A DNA stretch of 64,000 bases, from the NCBI RefSeq assembly GCF_003122215.1, contig NZ_QEYD01000014.1:1-64000 (forward strand), written 5' to 3'. Positions 34,161 to 42,749 of the stretch are shown piece after piece. Source of the stretch: Pararhodobacter marinus. GTDB taxonomy: Bacteria; Pseudomonadota; Alphaproteobacteria; Rhodobacterales; Rhodobacteraceae. The position numbers and the translations under genes are program-made. Each line of letters begins with the position of its first letter. Position 1 is the stretch's first letter. The notes under the pieces are model-generated. The model was not told where the DNA came from and did no database searches. It saw only the letters and a program-made list of their open reading frames with translations.

Positions 34161-36139
34161 CCATGAACTTCGATGATCGACCGCGTCGTCTGAACAGCTG
34201 CCGCCAACTCTGACCTGTTCGCCCCTCTGATCCCGAGTCCCGCCAGATCGAACGACAACTGACCTAACCCACCGCCACCCGCTGCTGCACGAGCGGCTCT
34301 ACCTCGCGCCCGACCTGATGGCGCTGGCTGCGGATCCTGCGTCTCCGTTGCAGGTGGCTCAACGGTCATCGACGAGGACGCAGTCCCAGACCCCTGCGCC
34401 CCCGCGGTCGTCCTTACCTCCTGCAGTTCCTGCTTCAGCTTCTCCACCGTCTCCCGCGTCTCGGTCATCTGCCGGTCCCGCCGCAGCCCGTCCTCATCGG
34501 GGTACGGGAAACTCCCCGCCTGACCGGCATGCAGCACCTTTAGTGCCGGGTCCTCGAAGTATTTGATCCGCCGCGCCCGGATCGGCATCTGCGCGTCGAT
34601 CACGAGGATCACCTCGTCGAGGTCCATCCGTCGGGCCTGATCCTCGGTCAGAAGCGGCGTATCCTCGGTCCGCTCGGAGACGCTGCGCCCCTCGAAGGGG
34701 TTGCGCCCGACCGCGCGGGACCGGGTGATCACACGCTTGGTGGTCTTGCCCACGGCCTGGCTTAGCTCTTCGATGGTCTTCTGCTCAGACGGGGTAAGGT
34801 AGAGCTTCACGCCAGCACCGCCCTGAAGCGACCGGCGGGTGTTCTCGCCATAGATCTCGTCCAGCGCCGGAATGGTCTGGGTGACGATGGCGAGGTTGCC
34901 GCCAAAGGATCGCAGCGTCTTGATGCTTTCGGCGACGATCGGCATTTTCCCAAGGCGGTCGAACTCATCGAGCATGATCATCACGGGCCAGGGCTCGTCG
35001 TCCCCCGGTTCTTGCGCCTGCAGTGAGGCGATCAGGTCGGAGAAGAACAGCCTGATCAGCGGGGCCAAGGGCCGGATCATCTCAGACTCGACCACGAGAT
35101 AGATCGCGTGGGGGCGACGCCGGATGTCCCGGAAGGAGAAGTCCGAGGTCGCGGTGGCCGCGTCGATCGCACGGTTGTCCCAGGTGTCGAGACCCGAAGT
35201 CATCAGGAGCGACAGGTAGGAGGTCAGGGTGTCATTGTTGGTCGAGGCCATGCGCTCGAAGATCAGCTTGGCCGACTTGTTCTTCACCTCTTGCGCGCGC
35301 TTGAGGTATTCCTTTTGCTTGTCGCCGCCCGAGGCGGTGATCCGGTAGATCTCGCCGATGGTTGGCACGCCACGCTCGAAGGCCAGAAGGCCGGCCGCCA
35401 CGAATAGGTCGATGCCCCCGGCCAGAAGACCGCTCAGCTTTTCGTTATCTGTCTGCAGGAAGAGCTTGGCGGTGAGCTTCAACTCCATCTGCTGCCGGTC
35501 GGGATTGGTCATGGCCGCGATGCGCGCCAGCGGGTTGTAGCGGTGCGTCGGCCGGTCCCAGTCGGTCGGCGCGAAGCGGAATACCTTGTCGCCCATGCTG
35601 GCGCGGAAGCGCGAGGTCTCGCGAAAGTTCTCGCCCTTTACGTCGAGCACCACGGCCGAGCCTTTATAGGTCAGAAGGTTCGGGATCACGAAGCCCACCC
35701 CCTTGCCCCGACCCGTCGGTGCCACGATCAGCGCATGCGGGAAGTTCTTCGACACAAGAAACGGGCGTTTCGATTTCGGGCGACCAAGCTTGCCCAACAG
35801 GAACCCACCGCCCGGTTTGGCAAAAAAGCCGTTGCGCTTCATCTCTGCCTTGGTCTGCCAATGTGTCGTGCCGAACCGGGTCAGCGCCTCGCCCAGAAGC
35901 GTGACGCTGAGCAGCAGTGCTGCGACGCCAAAGCCGCCCAGGATCAGGTTCACCCAAAGGAAGTCCTTCGGGGCGGTGGCCCCAAGCGCGCGGTATTCCC
36001 GCGCGAGCAATGTGAAATCGATGCGCTCGGTCGACAGCCCATAACGCAGGATCAGATAGCCTGTGGCCACGACGTAGCCGATGGCGAGGCCGACCAGCGT
36101 CAGGCTGAGGATCCCGCCCGCGATCTTGCCCTTATCCAT
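34157..36139 (-). CDS. virD4: Type IV coupling protein VirD4/TraG
   Basis: ATPase that brings the relaxase-DNA complex to the secretion channel. The 660-residue protein has two N-terminal membrane helices (about residues 8-30 and 58-80), Walker A APTGRGKGVG (about 142-151) and Walker B PVMIMLDEFDRLGKM (about 375-389), plus 'IVTQTIPALDEIYG'. The C-terminal 110 residues are low-complexity (proline, alanine, glycine). ATG at 36139 follows GAAGGGGA and overlaps the relaxase end by eight bases. Confidence 0.92.
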   Translation of the reverse strand: MDKGKIAGGILSLTLVGLAIGYVVATGYLILRYGLSTERIDFTLLAREYRALGATAPKDFLWVNLILGGFGVAALLLSVTLLGEALTRFGTTHWQTKAEMKRNGFFAKPGGGFLLGKLGRPKSKRPFLVSKNFPHALIVAPTGRGKGVGFVIPNLLTYKGSAVVLDVKGENFRETSRFRASMGDKVFRFAPTDWDRPTHRYNPLARIAAMTNPDRQQMELKLTAKLFLQTDNEKLSGLLAGGIDLFVAAGLLAFERGVPTIGEIYRITASGGDKQKEYLKRAQEVKNKSAKLIFERMASTNNDTLTSYLSLLMTSGLDTWDNRAIDAATATSDFSFRDIRRRPHAIYLVVESEMIRPLAPLIRLFFSDLIASLQAQEPGDDEPWPVMIMLDEFDRLGKMPIVAESIKTLRSFGGNLAIVTQTIPALDEIYGENTRRSLQGGAGVKLYLTPSEQKTIEELSQAVGKTTKRVITRSRAVGRNPFEGRSVSERTEDTPLLTEDQARRMDLDEVILVIDAQMPIRARRIKYFEDPALKVLHAGQAGSFPYPDEDGLRRDRQMTETRETVEKLKQELQEVRTTAGAQGSGTASSSMTVEPPATETQDPQPAPSGRARGRAARAAAGGGGLGQLSFDLAGLGIRGANRSELAAAVQTTRSIIEVHG

Positions 36140-38483
36140 GGGTGATCCCCTTCTCGCCATGGGTCGCCGCGTGACGCGCGCGCTGCGCCTCGATCTGTTC
36201 CTCGGCCAGGGCATCCAGAACCCGCTCCATGGCAGGGCCGTGGGCGGTCACCTCGCTGCTTTCCAGATAGACCTTGGCGAGTTCCAGCTGCCGCAGCGGA
36301 TGTTCGGTGAACTTGTCCAGCACATCTGCATGGCCGGCGCGCAGGGCGGTGACCGCGTTTGGCGTGAGGTTTCGGTCGACCTGCTCGATCAGGCGCTGCC
36401 CAGCTGTTTCGGAGAGAGCTGTGCCATCCTCGGCCTCGGCCCGCTGGAGGAACGTCATCACATCAGGGGCGGTCTCAGCCATGAAGCGCCGCTCGGCATA
36501 GTCTTGCCGCGCTTGATCCTCGATGTCGAAACTCCGCTCGCTGATATAGGCGCGCGACGCACCCATGGCGCGGAGGCGGTTGATTTCCTCCTGCACCGCC
36601 GTCCCGAATTCTTCATCGGGCATTTCCGCGCGGTAGCGCGCGAGGGTGCGGTCATCTTCGGTGATCGGACCGAGATGTTGCGTCGGATCGCGCAGAGCCA
36701 AGTCCATATCGCCCGCGTGGAGCCTGCGATCCTTCTCCTCGACGGCGAACTCCTGCGGCTTGCGGCTGTCGGTGATCTTGTCCCATGCCATGGAGGCCAA
36801 TTCGGCATGATCGGGCGAACGCTGTGCATAGGCGTTGAAGGCGGCGCGGGCTTCTTCCACTTCGACGGCACCGGCCCTGCGCACGGACGGGTCATCCGAG
36901 AACGGATGAGTGAAATCCGTCCGTCGGAAATGGGCAACCAGCTGCTGGAAGTCCTGCCGCTCGGACGGGGCGAACACGTCCGGTCCCGCGTCGTCGAGAT
37001 CGCGGCCCAGTGACGTCAGACGCTCGGCGAGCGAGACCTCGGCATCCTCCGCCTCATCGACATCGTCGACCGCCCGCAAGATGCGCGCATCGGTCAAGGT
37101 GTCGCCCAGGCGGACGTGAACGGCTTCCAGCCGGTCCAGCGCTTCCTCGCGATCCTCGCCCTTCTCCAGATCGAGGTCGCCCGCAGTGGCGATGGCGCGC
37201 AGATCCTGTGCCAGCCACTGGCGCTCGAGGGCTGCATTGGCGGCACCCTCGCGCATGCGGGCGGCGACGGCCTCCGGATCGATGCCCGTGCCCTGCAGCG
37301 CCTCCGTAAGCCGTGCCTTCACATCCCCCTCGTCGAGGCGTTCGAGTTGGTCTTCGCGCATATTGGCGCGCGCATAGATACCGTCTGGGGAGGGCGCATC
37401 AAGCAGCGCGGCCGAGCGGTCCCCCAGCGGATTGAGATGTGCGACCGAGGCCAGCACATCGGTAAGCTTGCGCTCGATTTCTGGCCGCTCGGTTGCGGGC
37501 GCCCGGTCGATCGCCGCTTCGATCTGACGGATGTTTTGAGAGAACTCGGTGATCAGCGTGTCAAACGCTGTTTCGTCTTGGGACATATAGATGGCTCCGT
37601 CAGATTGGATCTGACCGCCAGTGGCAAGGATGGTGCTGGCCCGCTCGAGAGCCTCGGCCACGTCATCGAAGTTCGACCGGGACGCCTCGGCAGCCAGACC
37701 CCGATAGGTCAGCGCGTTGCGCGCCACCGTCTGCAGAGCTGCGGCGAGATCAGCGCCTGTGCGCTGGCGCTCGACCGGCGGCCGAGCTTCGTCACGGGCC
37801 TTGTAGACCTCGTCGATCTCGGCGCGATAGGTCGTGACCCCCCGGTCAAGACGCCGTGTCGCTTCGAGCCGGATCCCGTGGACCTGCGCCGCCTCGACCA
37901 TCGCCGCCCGAAAGGCGTCGTAGTTGAAGTGGTGATCCTTCCCGAGAAAGAACATTTCGCCATCCTTGCTGCGGCGGTTCAGAACGATATGCGCATGTGG
38001 ATGCGCGCGATCTTGGTGTATTGCAGCAATATAGTCGAATTGCGACCCCTCACCTTGAAAGAACTTCTCGCAGATGGTCTCGGTGATCGCGCGCACCTCC
38101 TCACCGCTGGTGCCGACGGGAAAGGCCATCAAGAGATGCGAGGTGTGGCCGAGCTTGGGGCTGTGCCGCTCACCCCATTGGTTCTCAAATCGGCGTACGA
38201 CCCGGTCGATCTCGGCCTCGGTCAGGGTTTTCTTACCGTCATGGATGCCACGACTGTCGAGGATGTGGCTCGACTTGGTGGTGAGATACGTCATCTGGGC
38301 CTTGAGCTGCGCACCGGTGTGGCACCCGCCTTTGGAAATCGGCTTGAAGATGGCCGGCGAGTAGCCGCGCGCCGCCCGAACCATCTGCGCCTTCTTGGCC
38401 AACCCCTGCCAACTGCCCGAGACCCGGCTCCAGTCGCGATCGAAGAGGGCGGGCCCGATACCGCGCGCCTCACTCCGCGCCAT
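36132..38483 (-). CDS. Relaxase, MOBP/VirD2-like
   Basis: Nickase that cuts one strand at oriT and pilots it into the recipient. The N-terminal relaxase domain shows a candidate catalytic tyrosine Y66 (MTYLTTKS), motif II GHTSHLLMAFP (about residues 112-122) and the three-histidine metal motif HQDRAHPHAH (156-165). The remaining 600 residues are long, acidic and helical, probably including the signal for VirD4. At 783 residues it is larger than VirD2. It overlaps mobC at its start and virD4 at its end. Confidence 0.87.
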   Translation of the reverse strand: MARSEARGIGPALFDRDWSRVSGSWQGLAKKAQMVRAARGYSPAIFKPISKGGCHTGAQLKAQMTYLTTKSSHILDSRGIHDGKKTLTEAEIDRVVRRFENQWGERHSPKLGHTSHLLMAFPVGTSGEEVRAITETICEKFFQGEGSQFDYIAAIHQDRAHPHAHIVLNRRSKDGEMFFLGKDHHFNYDAFRAAMVEAAQVHGIRLEATRRLDRGVTTYRAEIDEVYKARDEARPPVERQRTGADLAAALQTVARNALTYRGLAAEASRSNFDDVAEALERASTILATGGQIQSDGAIYMSQDETAFDTLITEFSQNIRQIEAAIDRAPATERPEIERKLTDVLASVAHLNPLGDRSAALLDAPSPDGIYARANMREDQLERLDEGDVKARLTEALQGTGIDPEAVAARMREGAANAALERQWLAQDLRAIATAGDLDLEKGEDREEALDRLEAVHVRLGDTLTDARILRAVDDVDEAEDAEVSLAERLTSLGRDLDDAGPDVFAPSERQDFQQLVAHFRRTDFTHPFSDDPSVRRAGAVEVEEARAAFNAYAQRSPDHAELASMAWDKITDSRKPQEFAVEEKDRRLHAGDMDLALRDPTQHLGPITEDDRTLARYRAEMPDEEFGTAVQEEINRLRAMGASRAYISERSFDIEDQARQDYAERRFMAETAPDVMTFLQRAEAEDGTALSETAGQRLIEQVDRNLTPNAVTALRAGHADVLDKFTEHPLRQLELAKVYLESSEVTAHGPAMERVLDALAEEQIEAQRARHAATHGEKGITHG

Positions 38484-39072
38484 GCTCGGCCACCTGCTCC
38501 GCTTCCTGCTGCGCCAGACCAGCGAGGGCCTTGGTCACTTCGAGGTCCAGTTCGCGGCGGCGCGCACGGAACATCTCCTGGATCTGGTCGGCCATGTCGA
38601 AGACGAGCACCGCGAGATCGCGGATCTCGGCATGGCTGGCGGGCGTATAGGGCAGCCGCTCGCCCTTGAGCTTCGCCTCATTCAGGCGGCGCGCGACCTG
38701 GTTCACGTTGTTGCCGACCCGGTTCAGCGCCGCGCTCATCCCTCTCAGCTCATCCGTCATACCCTCATCCGGGCGCAGGAGATCGTCTGCGGCCAGCATC
38801 AGGGAGCGCATGGCATCCGAGCGATGCGCAATCCCGCGCCGCGCGAGAGCAGCATCGAAGCCGCGAAGGTCGCGGTCGGTGACGCGCATGGTCAGCACGC
38901 AGGTACGGCTGTCGTTGGCGGAGACGGCGGAACGTCCTCGGCTGAGGACGTTGTAGACGGTCTTGGGCGAGACCTTCAGCACAGCGCTGATCGCACTGAC
39001 CGAGACGCCTTTCGCCCGTTCCCGGACGATCTGACGGCGCTCCTGATCGGTCAGTCTGCGACTGCTGCCCAT
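38470..39072 (-). CDS. mobC: MobC-type relaxosome protein
   Basis: A 200-residue DNA-binding accessory protein that assists relaxase nicking. The N-terminus has a helix-turn-helix (LTDQERRQIVRERAKGVSVS, then AISAVLKVSPKTVYNVLSRG), the middle a MobC-type segment (LRGMSAALNRVGNNVNQVAR) and the tail is helical. It starts at 39072 and faces the oriT candidate 34 bp upstream. Its last 14 bases overlap the relaxase gene. Confidence 0.78.
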   Translation of the reverse strand: MGSSRRLTDQERRQIVRERAKGVSVSAISAVLKVSPKTVYNVLSRGRSAVSANDSRTCVLTMRVTDRDLRGFDAALARRGIAHRSDAMRSLMLAADDLLRPDEGMTDELRGMSAALNRVGNNVNQVARRLNEAKLKGERLPYTPASHAEIRDLAVLVFDMADQIQEMFRARRRELDLEVTKALAGLAQQEAEQVAEHGAE

Positions 39073-39105
39073 GTGAAGTATACGTTCCTATTTCTTGCCA
39101 CCTTC

Positions 39106-39158
39106 GTACAAGCCCGCCTTCTCCCAGCACAAGCGGAGAAGGCATTAAGGGCTTGTAC
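39106..39158. other. Origin of transfer (oriT) candidate
   Basis: A nested inverted repeat directly upstream of mobC. GTACAAGCCC (39106-39115) pairs with GGGCTTGTAC (39149-39158), and inside it GCCTTCTCC (39116-39124) pairs with GGAGAAGGC (39135-39143) around a 10-base loop. A bulge ATTAA (39144-39148) lies on one arm. A perfect inverted repeat with a short unpaired segment beside relaxosome genes is the usual form of an oriT. I cannot place the nick; the ATTAAGGGC bulge edge is a candidate. Confidence 0.6.
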
Positions 39159-39249
39159 TCAATGTAGAAAATTGGCCCACAGGGCCGATTTGACGTCCTT
39201 TGTCAAATGCAGCGCGCAACGCGCTCAATGCAACGCGCCCCGCGTTCCC

Positions 39250-39433
39250 TGCACCGTGCATCACGTCTTATGCACGGTGTCTTTTGCGCTCTGCAGCGCG
39301 TCTTCGGGCAAGTGGGACGTGTCGATTGCAGCCCGCATCGCGCGCCCCTCACAATGCACGGCGTCGCGTGCACCTCGCGTCGCGTTCCGCGCTTCACGTG
39401 CTTTGGTGGATGCCGAATGCAGCACGTCTTTTG
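39250..39433. repeat. Degenerate TGCA-n-GTCTT direct repeats
   Basis: Four 16-bp copies of a pattern close to TGCAnCnCGTCTTTTG are at 39257-39272, 39271-39286, 39292-39307 and 39418-39433. CACCGTGCA (39252-39260) and TGCACGGTG (39271-39279) form a perfect 9-bp inverted repeat. TGCA is unusually frequent in the whole 39210-39545 stretch. Open frames here have repeat-driven composition and I do not consider them genes. The tract may bind the adjacent ParA/VirC1-like and VirC2-like proteins (inference). Confidence 0.5.
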
Positions 39434-39634
39434 GCAAAAGCATCGCGCAACCTGGATCGCGGCGTCTGTCCCCTGCGCCCCGCTGTCTGCTCGCCGCAAA
39501 ACGCGCAACGGCGAATGCATCATGCCCACCGCATCGTGCATCCCGCCTTCCGCTTGACGCCGATGCACCAAGAGGTTAGCGACATTATTGCATCTTTGTA
39601 GCGATTCACTATTCTTGCAGGAGGTCCACCCCCC

Positions 39635-40354
39635 ATGCCCAACGACAATCTCGTGGTCATCGCCGCGATGGCCCGGAAAGGGGGGAGCGGCAAAACCACG
39701 CTCTCGCGCGCCCTGATCAGCGCTGCCGTGGCTGCCGGGCGTCGGGTTCTGCTGATCGACACTGATAGCACCGGAGTGCTTGGCGCCTGGCACGAACGAG
39801 CTGAAGCGGCGGGTCTGGGGTCGCCTCTGCTGCGGTCAATCTCGGTCGAGAGTGTCGGGGCCGTCGATCGCAAGATCGAGCAGGTCTATGATGCGGACTC
39901 GGCGGATTTCGTCTTTATCGACACGGCAGGCGTCGGCGCGGAATGGTCGGACGGGATCGCGGTTCTCGCCGATCACATTGTGACGCCGGTCATGCTCTCG
40001 ACCTCGGATCTCGATGTTGGCGCGCAGACCGCCGACTGGTTCGAAAGGTTGCGCGCGCGCGTCGATGACCCGGCGAGCTTGCCGCGCCACCATGTCGTTC
40101 TGAACATGGTCGACCCGAAGGCCACGCGCGCGGATGCCGCTTTGATCGAAGCGGCGATCGCCCGGTTTCCCGTGGTCGAAACGGTGATGATGCGCCGCAA
40201 CGTCTACAAGGAGATGGACGAGAAAGGCCTGCTTCACGCCATCGCGCTGCAAAAGCAGGCCGATCCAAACCCCCTCATGCGCCCACATGTCCGTCATGTC
40301 GTCGAGGCCCTTGAGGAGGCCACCGACATCCTCAACAACATCTTGGCTGCGTGA
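39635..40354 (+). CDS. ParA/VirC1-like ATPase
   Basis: A 239-residue ParA-superfamily ATPase with the deviant Walker A KGGSGKTT (about residues 14-21), 'LLIDTDSTG' (Walker A' region) and 'VFIDTAGVG'. In Agrobacterium the related VirC1 gathers relaxosomes at the cell pole; a plasmid-partition role is the alternative. Its position divergent from mobC and next to the oriT candidate favours the VirC1 role. A strong GCAGGAGG site precedes the ATG. The next gene follows within 11 bp. Confidence 0.82.
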   Translation: MPNDNLVVIAAMARKGGSGKTTLSRALISAAVAAGRRVLLIDTDSTGVLGAWHERAEAAGLGSPLLRSISVESVGAVDRKIEQVYDADSADFVFIDTAGVGAEWSDGIAVLADHIVTPVMLSTSDLDVGAQTADWFERLRARVDDPASLPRHHVVLNMVDPKATRADAALIEAAIARFPVVETVMMRRNVYKEMDEKGLLHAIALQKQADPNPLMRPHVRHVVEALEEATDILNNILAA

Positions 40355-40364
40355 GGACAGGGCG

Positions 40365-41021
40365 TTGAGAAAAAAGATCCCAACCATCACCCGGCCCGAC
40401 CCAGCCTATGCCGCGTCCCTTCGGCCGGAGGAGGAGAAAGACCCGGGAAGGGAAGAGGCGGATCGGGAAGAGACCGTCCTGATGCCGATGAGCATGACGG
40501 CAGACGTGGCGGATGAAGATCAAGCGCCGGTGCCAAGCAGGCCTTCCGTGCCTTCGCCGCAACCAAGCCCGGAGACAACAACAGAGATCATAACGGCGCC
40601 GACGGCGTCGCAGCCCAGGGTCCGACGCATTCCGGCCACCCGCAAGATCGATATCCGGGTGAACGCGCTGGAACGGCAAGAAGAAGCCCTCATCGACTGC
40701 GGCGTCGATCCCGCCCATGTCATCCGGGCCGCCCTGCGCCGTGCCGTGAAGACCTGGCAGCTGGGGCCAGAGTTCGTCCCACCATCCGAAGAGCAGAGAA
40801 CGCGGATCACCGAATGGCGCGCGCGCACTTCACTGGCCGTCGATGCCAATGCGCTGACTTCCATCCTGCACGCCCATGACCCCCTCGATGTGCTCAGCAA
40901 GTGGGCCTTGATCCGCGGCCAGATCGAGCCGCGCGTCTGGACGGAGATCGACATACTTCTGGACGAGATTGCCGTTCGCGCTGCAGCGCAGAATACAGAA
41001 AATGATACGTCAACAACCTGA
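40365..41021 (+). CDS. VirC2-like ribbon-helix-helix protein
   Basis: A 218-residue protein with a disordered proline- and glutamate-rich N-terminal half and a C-terminal domain starting 'RKIDIRVNALERQEEALIDC' (about residue 95) that reads as a ribbon-helix-helix DNA-binding fold. The gene order ParA-like then RHH protein matches virC1-virC2, where VirC2 binds the overdrive next to the T-DNA border. TTG at 40365, after a GAGGACAGGG purine run, is the likeliest start; the frame upstream overlaps virC1. ParB-substitute is the alternative. Confidence 0.55.
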   Translation: MRKKIPTITRPDPAYAASLRPEEEKDPGREEADREETVLMPMSMTADVADEDQAPVPSRPSVPSPQPSPETTTEIITAPTASQPRVRRIPATRKIDIRVNALERQEEALIDCGVDPAHVIRAALRRAVKTWQLGPEFVPPSEEQRTRITEWRARTSLAVDANALTSILHAHDPLDVLSKWALIRGQIEPRVWTEIDILLDEIAVRAAAQNTENDTSTT

Positions 41022-41042
41022 CTATAAAGACAACTTGTCCTT

Positions 41043-41117
41043 TTGTCGGTGGGTTTTTGCCGAAGCTACCGCCCACACCTTGCAGTTGCAGAAACCTGTC
41101 GTTAACACCGCCGACAA
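41043..41117. repeat. Long inverted repeat after the virC2-like gene
   Basis: TTGTCGGTGG (41043-41052) pairs with CCGCCGACAA (41108-41117) at 9 of 10 positions, with GTGGG and CCCAC able to pair inside. The right arm is followed by GAAATTTTTG. It may terminate the virC operon or be a regulatory structure ahead of the small gene at 41173. Confidence 0.4.
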
Positions 41118-41172
41118 GAAATTTTTGACCTCCCTTTAACCAGTTATGAGGTCCAGAAAGCAGGAGCGCGTC

Positions 41173-41343
41173 ATGACCCCAAAACCCCGCCTCACCGGCG
41201 AACCGATCATGCGCATCCTCTGCAAGAAGACCGACATTCTGGTGGGCTTCCTCTACCAATGGAACAATGGCGATCTGCAGCCCGCGTGGCTGGACGATGC
41301 TTTGGCCGAGGTTCGCTACGAACCAATAAACGACGCCGCCTGA
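41173..41343 (+). CDS. 56-residue protein of unknown function
   Basis: A small protein beginning MTPKPRLTGEPIMRILCKKT with a mixed hydrophobic and acidic C-terminal half (FLYQWNNGDLQPAWLDDALA). ATG at 41173 has a good AGGAG site ten bases upstream, which is the main support. No family is recognised. It lies between the virC-like pair and the second Fic gene. Confidence 0.55.
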   Translation: MTPKPRLTGEPIMRILCKKTDILVGFLYQWNNGDLQPAWLDDALAEVRYEPINDAA

Positions 41344-41424
41344 CCTCTGTCTGATCGGATACAGTACGGCTGATCCGGGCCGTTACATGGAGATGTGTCC
41401 AACCTTTGGACTCGTTGGTGGTGC

Positions 41425-41487
41425 ATAGAACCCACTTCCATAAATCATCTATTTGCCACATAGTGAGTTATAGAAAGGGGTTCTATA
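41425..41487 (+). promoter_or_regulatory. Leader with competing hairpins over the fic ribosome site
   Basis: ATAGAACCC (41425-41433) can pair perfectly with GGGTTCTAT (41478-41486). The right arm can instead form a local 7-bp hairpin, TATAGAA (41469-41475) with TTCTATA (41481-41487), whose loop AGGGG (41476-41480) is the ribosome-binding site for the ATG at 41492. The first pairing hides most of that site and the second displays it, so a translational switch or a palindromic operator is plausible. Confidence 0.45.
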
Positions 41488-41491
41488 GCTC

Positions 41492-42610
41492 ATGCGCTGG
41501 AACTGGACACAACCCGACTGGCCGAACTTTCGCTATGACCGCGCTGCGATCGAGCCACTCGAACGGCGATTTCTGCTGTCCTCAGGCGAAATCCTTGGTG
41601 CGGTCCGCCATGTGACAGGCGAGGAGCGCGACCGGCTGCGCATTGAGCTTCTGAGTGAGGAGGCGATGCGGACGAGCGCCATCGAGGGCGAGGTTCTGGA
41701 CCGGTCCAGCGTCCAGTCCTCGTTGCGGCGGCAGTTCGGACTGACCACGGAGGGCGCACCATCAAAACCCCGCGAGCGGGGCATCGCCGAAATGATGGTC
41801 GATGTCTATTCGAACCACGCGGCCCCTCTGACCCACGACACGCTCTCTCACTGGCACGGCATGCTTCTGTCCCATGACCGCGGCCTCGAGACGATCGGTG
41901 CCTACCGCCGGCATGACGACGCGATGCAGATCATCTCCGGCCGCATTGACCGACCGACGGTGCATTTCGAAGCGCCGCCATCGGCGCAAGTCCAAGGCGA
42001 AATGGACGTGTTCGTCGACTGGTTCAACCGCACGGCGCCAGAGGGGTCCACGCCATTGCCCGCGCTAACGCGCGCGGCACTTGGGCATCTGTGGTTCGAA
42101 AGCGTCCATCCATTCGAGGACGGCAATGGCCGCTTGGGCCGCGCTCTGGCTGAAAAATCCCTCGCGCAGAATATCGGCCAGCCGAGCCTGATCGCGCTGG
42201 CTTACACGATCGAACGCGACCGCAAGGGTTATTTCGACCAGCTCGAAGCCCACCAGAAAACGCTGGATGTGACCGCGTGGCTTCTGTGGTTCGGCGAGAC
42301 GGTGTTGAACGCGCAGCAGGTCACACTGACGCGGGTTGCCTTCTTCATCGCCAAGGCAAAGTTCTACGACCAGTTCTGCGATCGGCTGAACGACCGGCAG
42401 GCCAAGGTGATCGAGCGCATGTTCCGAGAGGGGCCCGAGGGGTTCAAGGGCGGGCTCAGCGCCGAGAATTACATCGCCATCACCGGCACATCGCGCGCGA
42501 CCACGACCCGGGATCTTCAGGACCTGGTCGAGATGGGCGCGCTGAACCGGACCGGGGAGCGGCGGCATACGCGGTATTGGCTGAGCTTGGGTGAGGAGAG
42601 AAAGGAGTGA
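41492..42610 (+). CDS. Fic-domain protein (AMP/NMP transferase), second copy
   Basis: A 372-residue Fic protein with an N-terminal DUF4172-type region, inhibitory motif TSAIEG at residues 61-66 and active-site motif HPFEDGNGR at about 206-214, then a C-terminal winged helix (ENYIAITGTSRATTTRDLQD). All catalytic features are intact. It is unlike the copy at 10744 except for the shared Fic fold, so the two are not a recent duplication. It converges on the restriction operon 140 bp away. Confidence 0.87.
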   Translation: MRWNWTQPDWPNFRYDRAAIEPLERRFLLSSGEILGAVRHVTGEERDRLRIELLSEEAMRTSAIEGEVLDRSSVQSSLRRQFGLTTEGAPSKPRERGIAEMMVDVYSNHAAPLTHDTLSHWHGMLLSHDRGLETIGAYRRHDDAMQIISGRIDRPTVHFEAPPSAQVQGEMDVFVDWFNRTAPEGSTPLPALTRAALGHLWFESVHPFEDGNGRLGRALAEKSLAQNIGQPSLIALAYTIERDRKGYFDQLEAHQKTLDVTAWLLWFGETVLNAQQVTLTRVAFFIAKAKFYDQFCDRLNDRQAKVIERMFREGPEGFKGGLSAENYIAITGTSRATTTRDLQDLVEMGALNRTGERRHTRYWLSLGEERKE

Positions 42611-42749
42611 ACCCTGGGCAAAAAGGGATTCGTTTATGATACCATATCATTTAAAAACATAAATTTGCATTGCAGGGCACCCAGATCGACAAACGGGAAA
42701 TAATCGGTTTACCGACAGCAGAGAACTTGAGGCAGCTACTGCGATTTCT

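Noticed and set aside
37116-38669. 517-codon plus-strand open frame over the relaxase and mobC genes
   Set aside because: Antisense to two genes with clear motifs and coupled overlaps; no independent evidence.
39200-39601. 133-codon plus-strand frame and its antisense partners between mobC and parA
   Set aside because: The translations are repetitive (arginine, alanine, histidine rich) and follow from the TGCA and GCGC repeats. No ribosome site; treated as repeat DNA.
10744-42610. Second Fic gene as a duplicate of the first
   Set aside because: Outside the Fic core the proteins differ in length, N-terminal domain and tail, so recent duplication is not supported.
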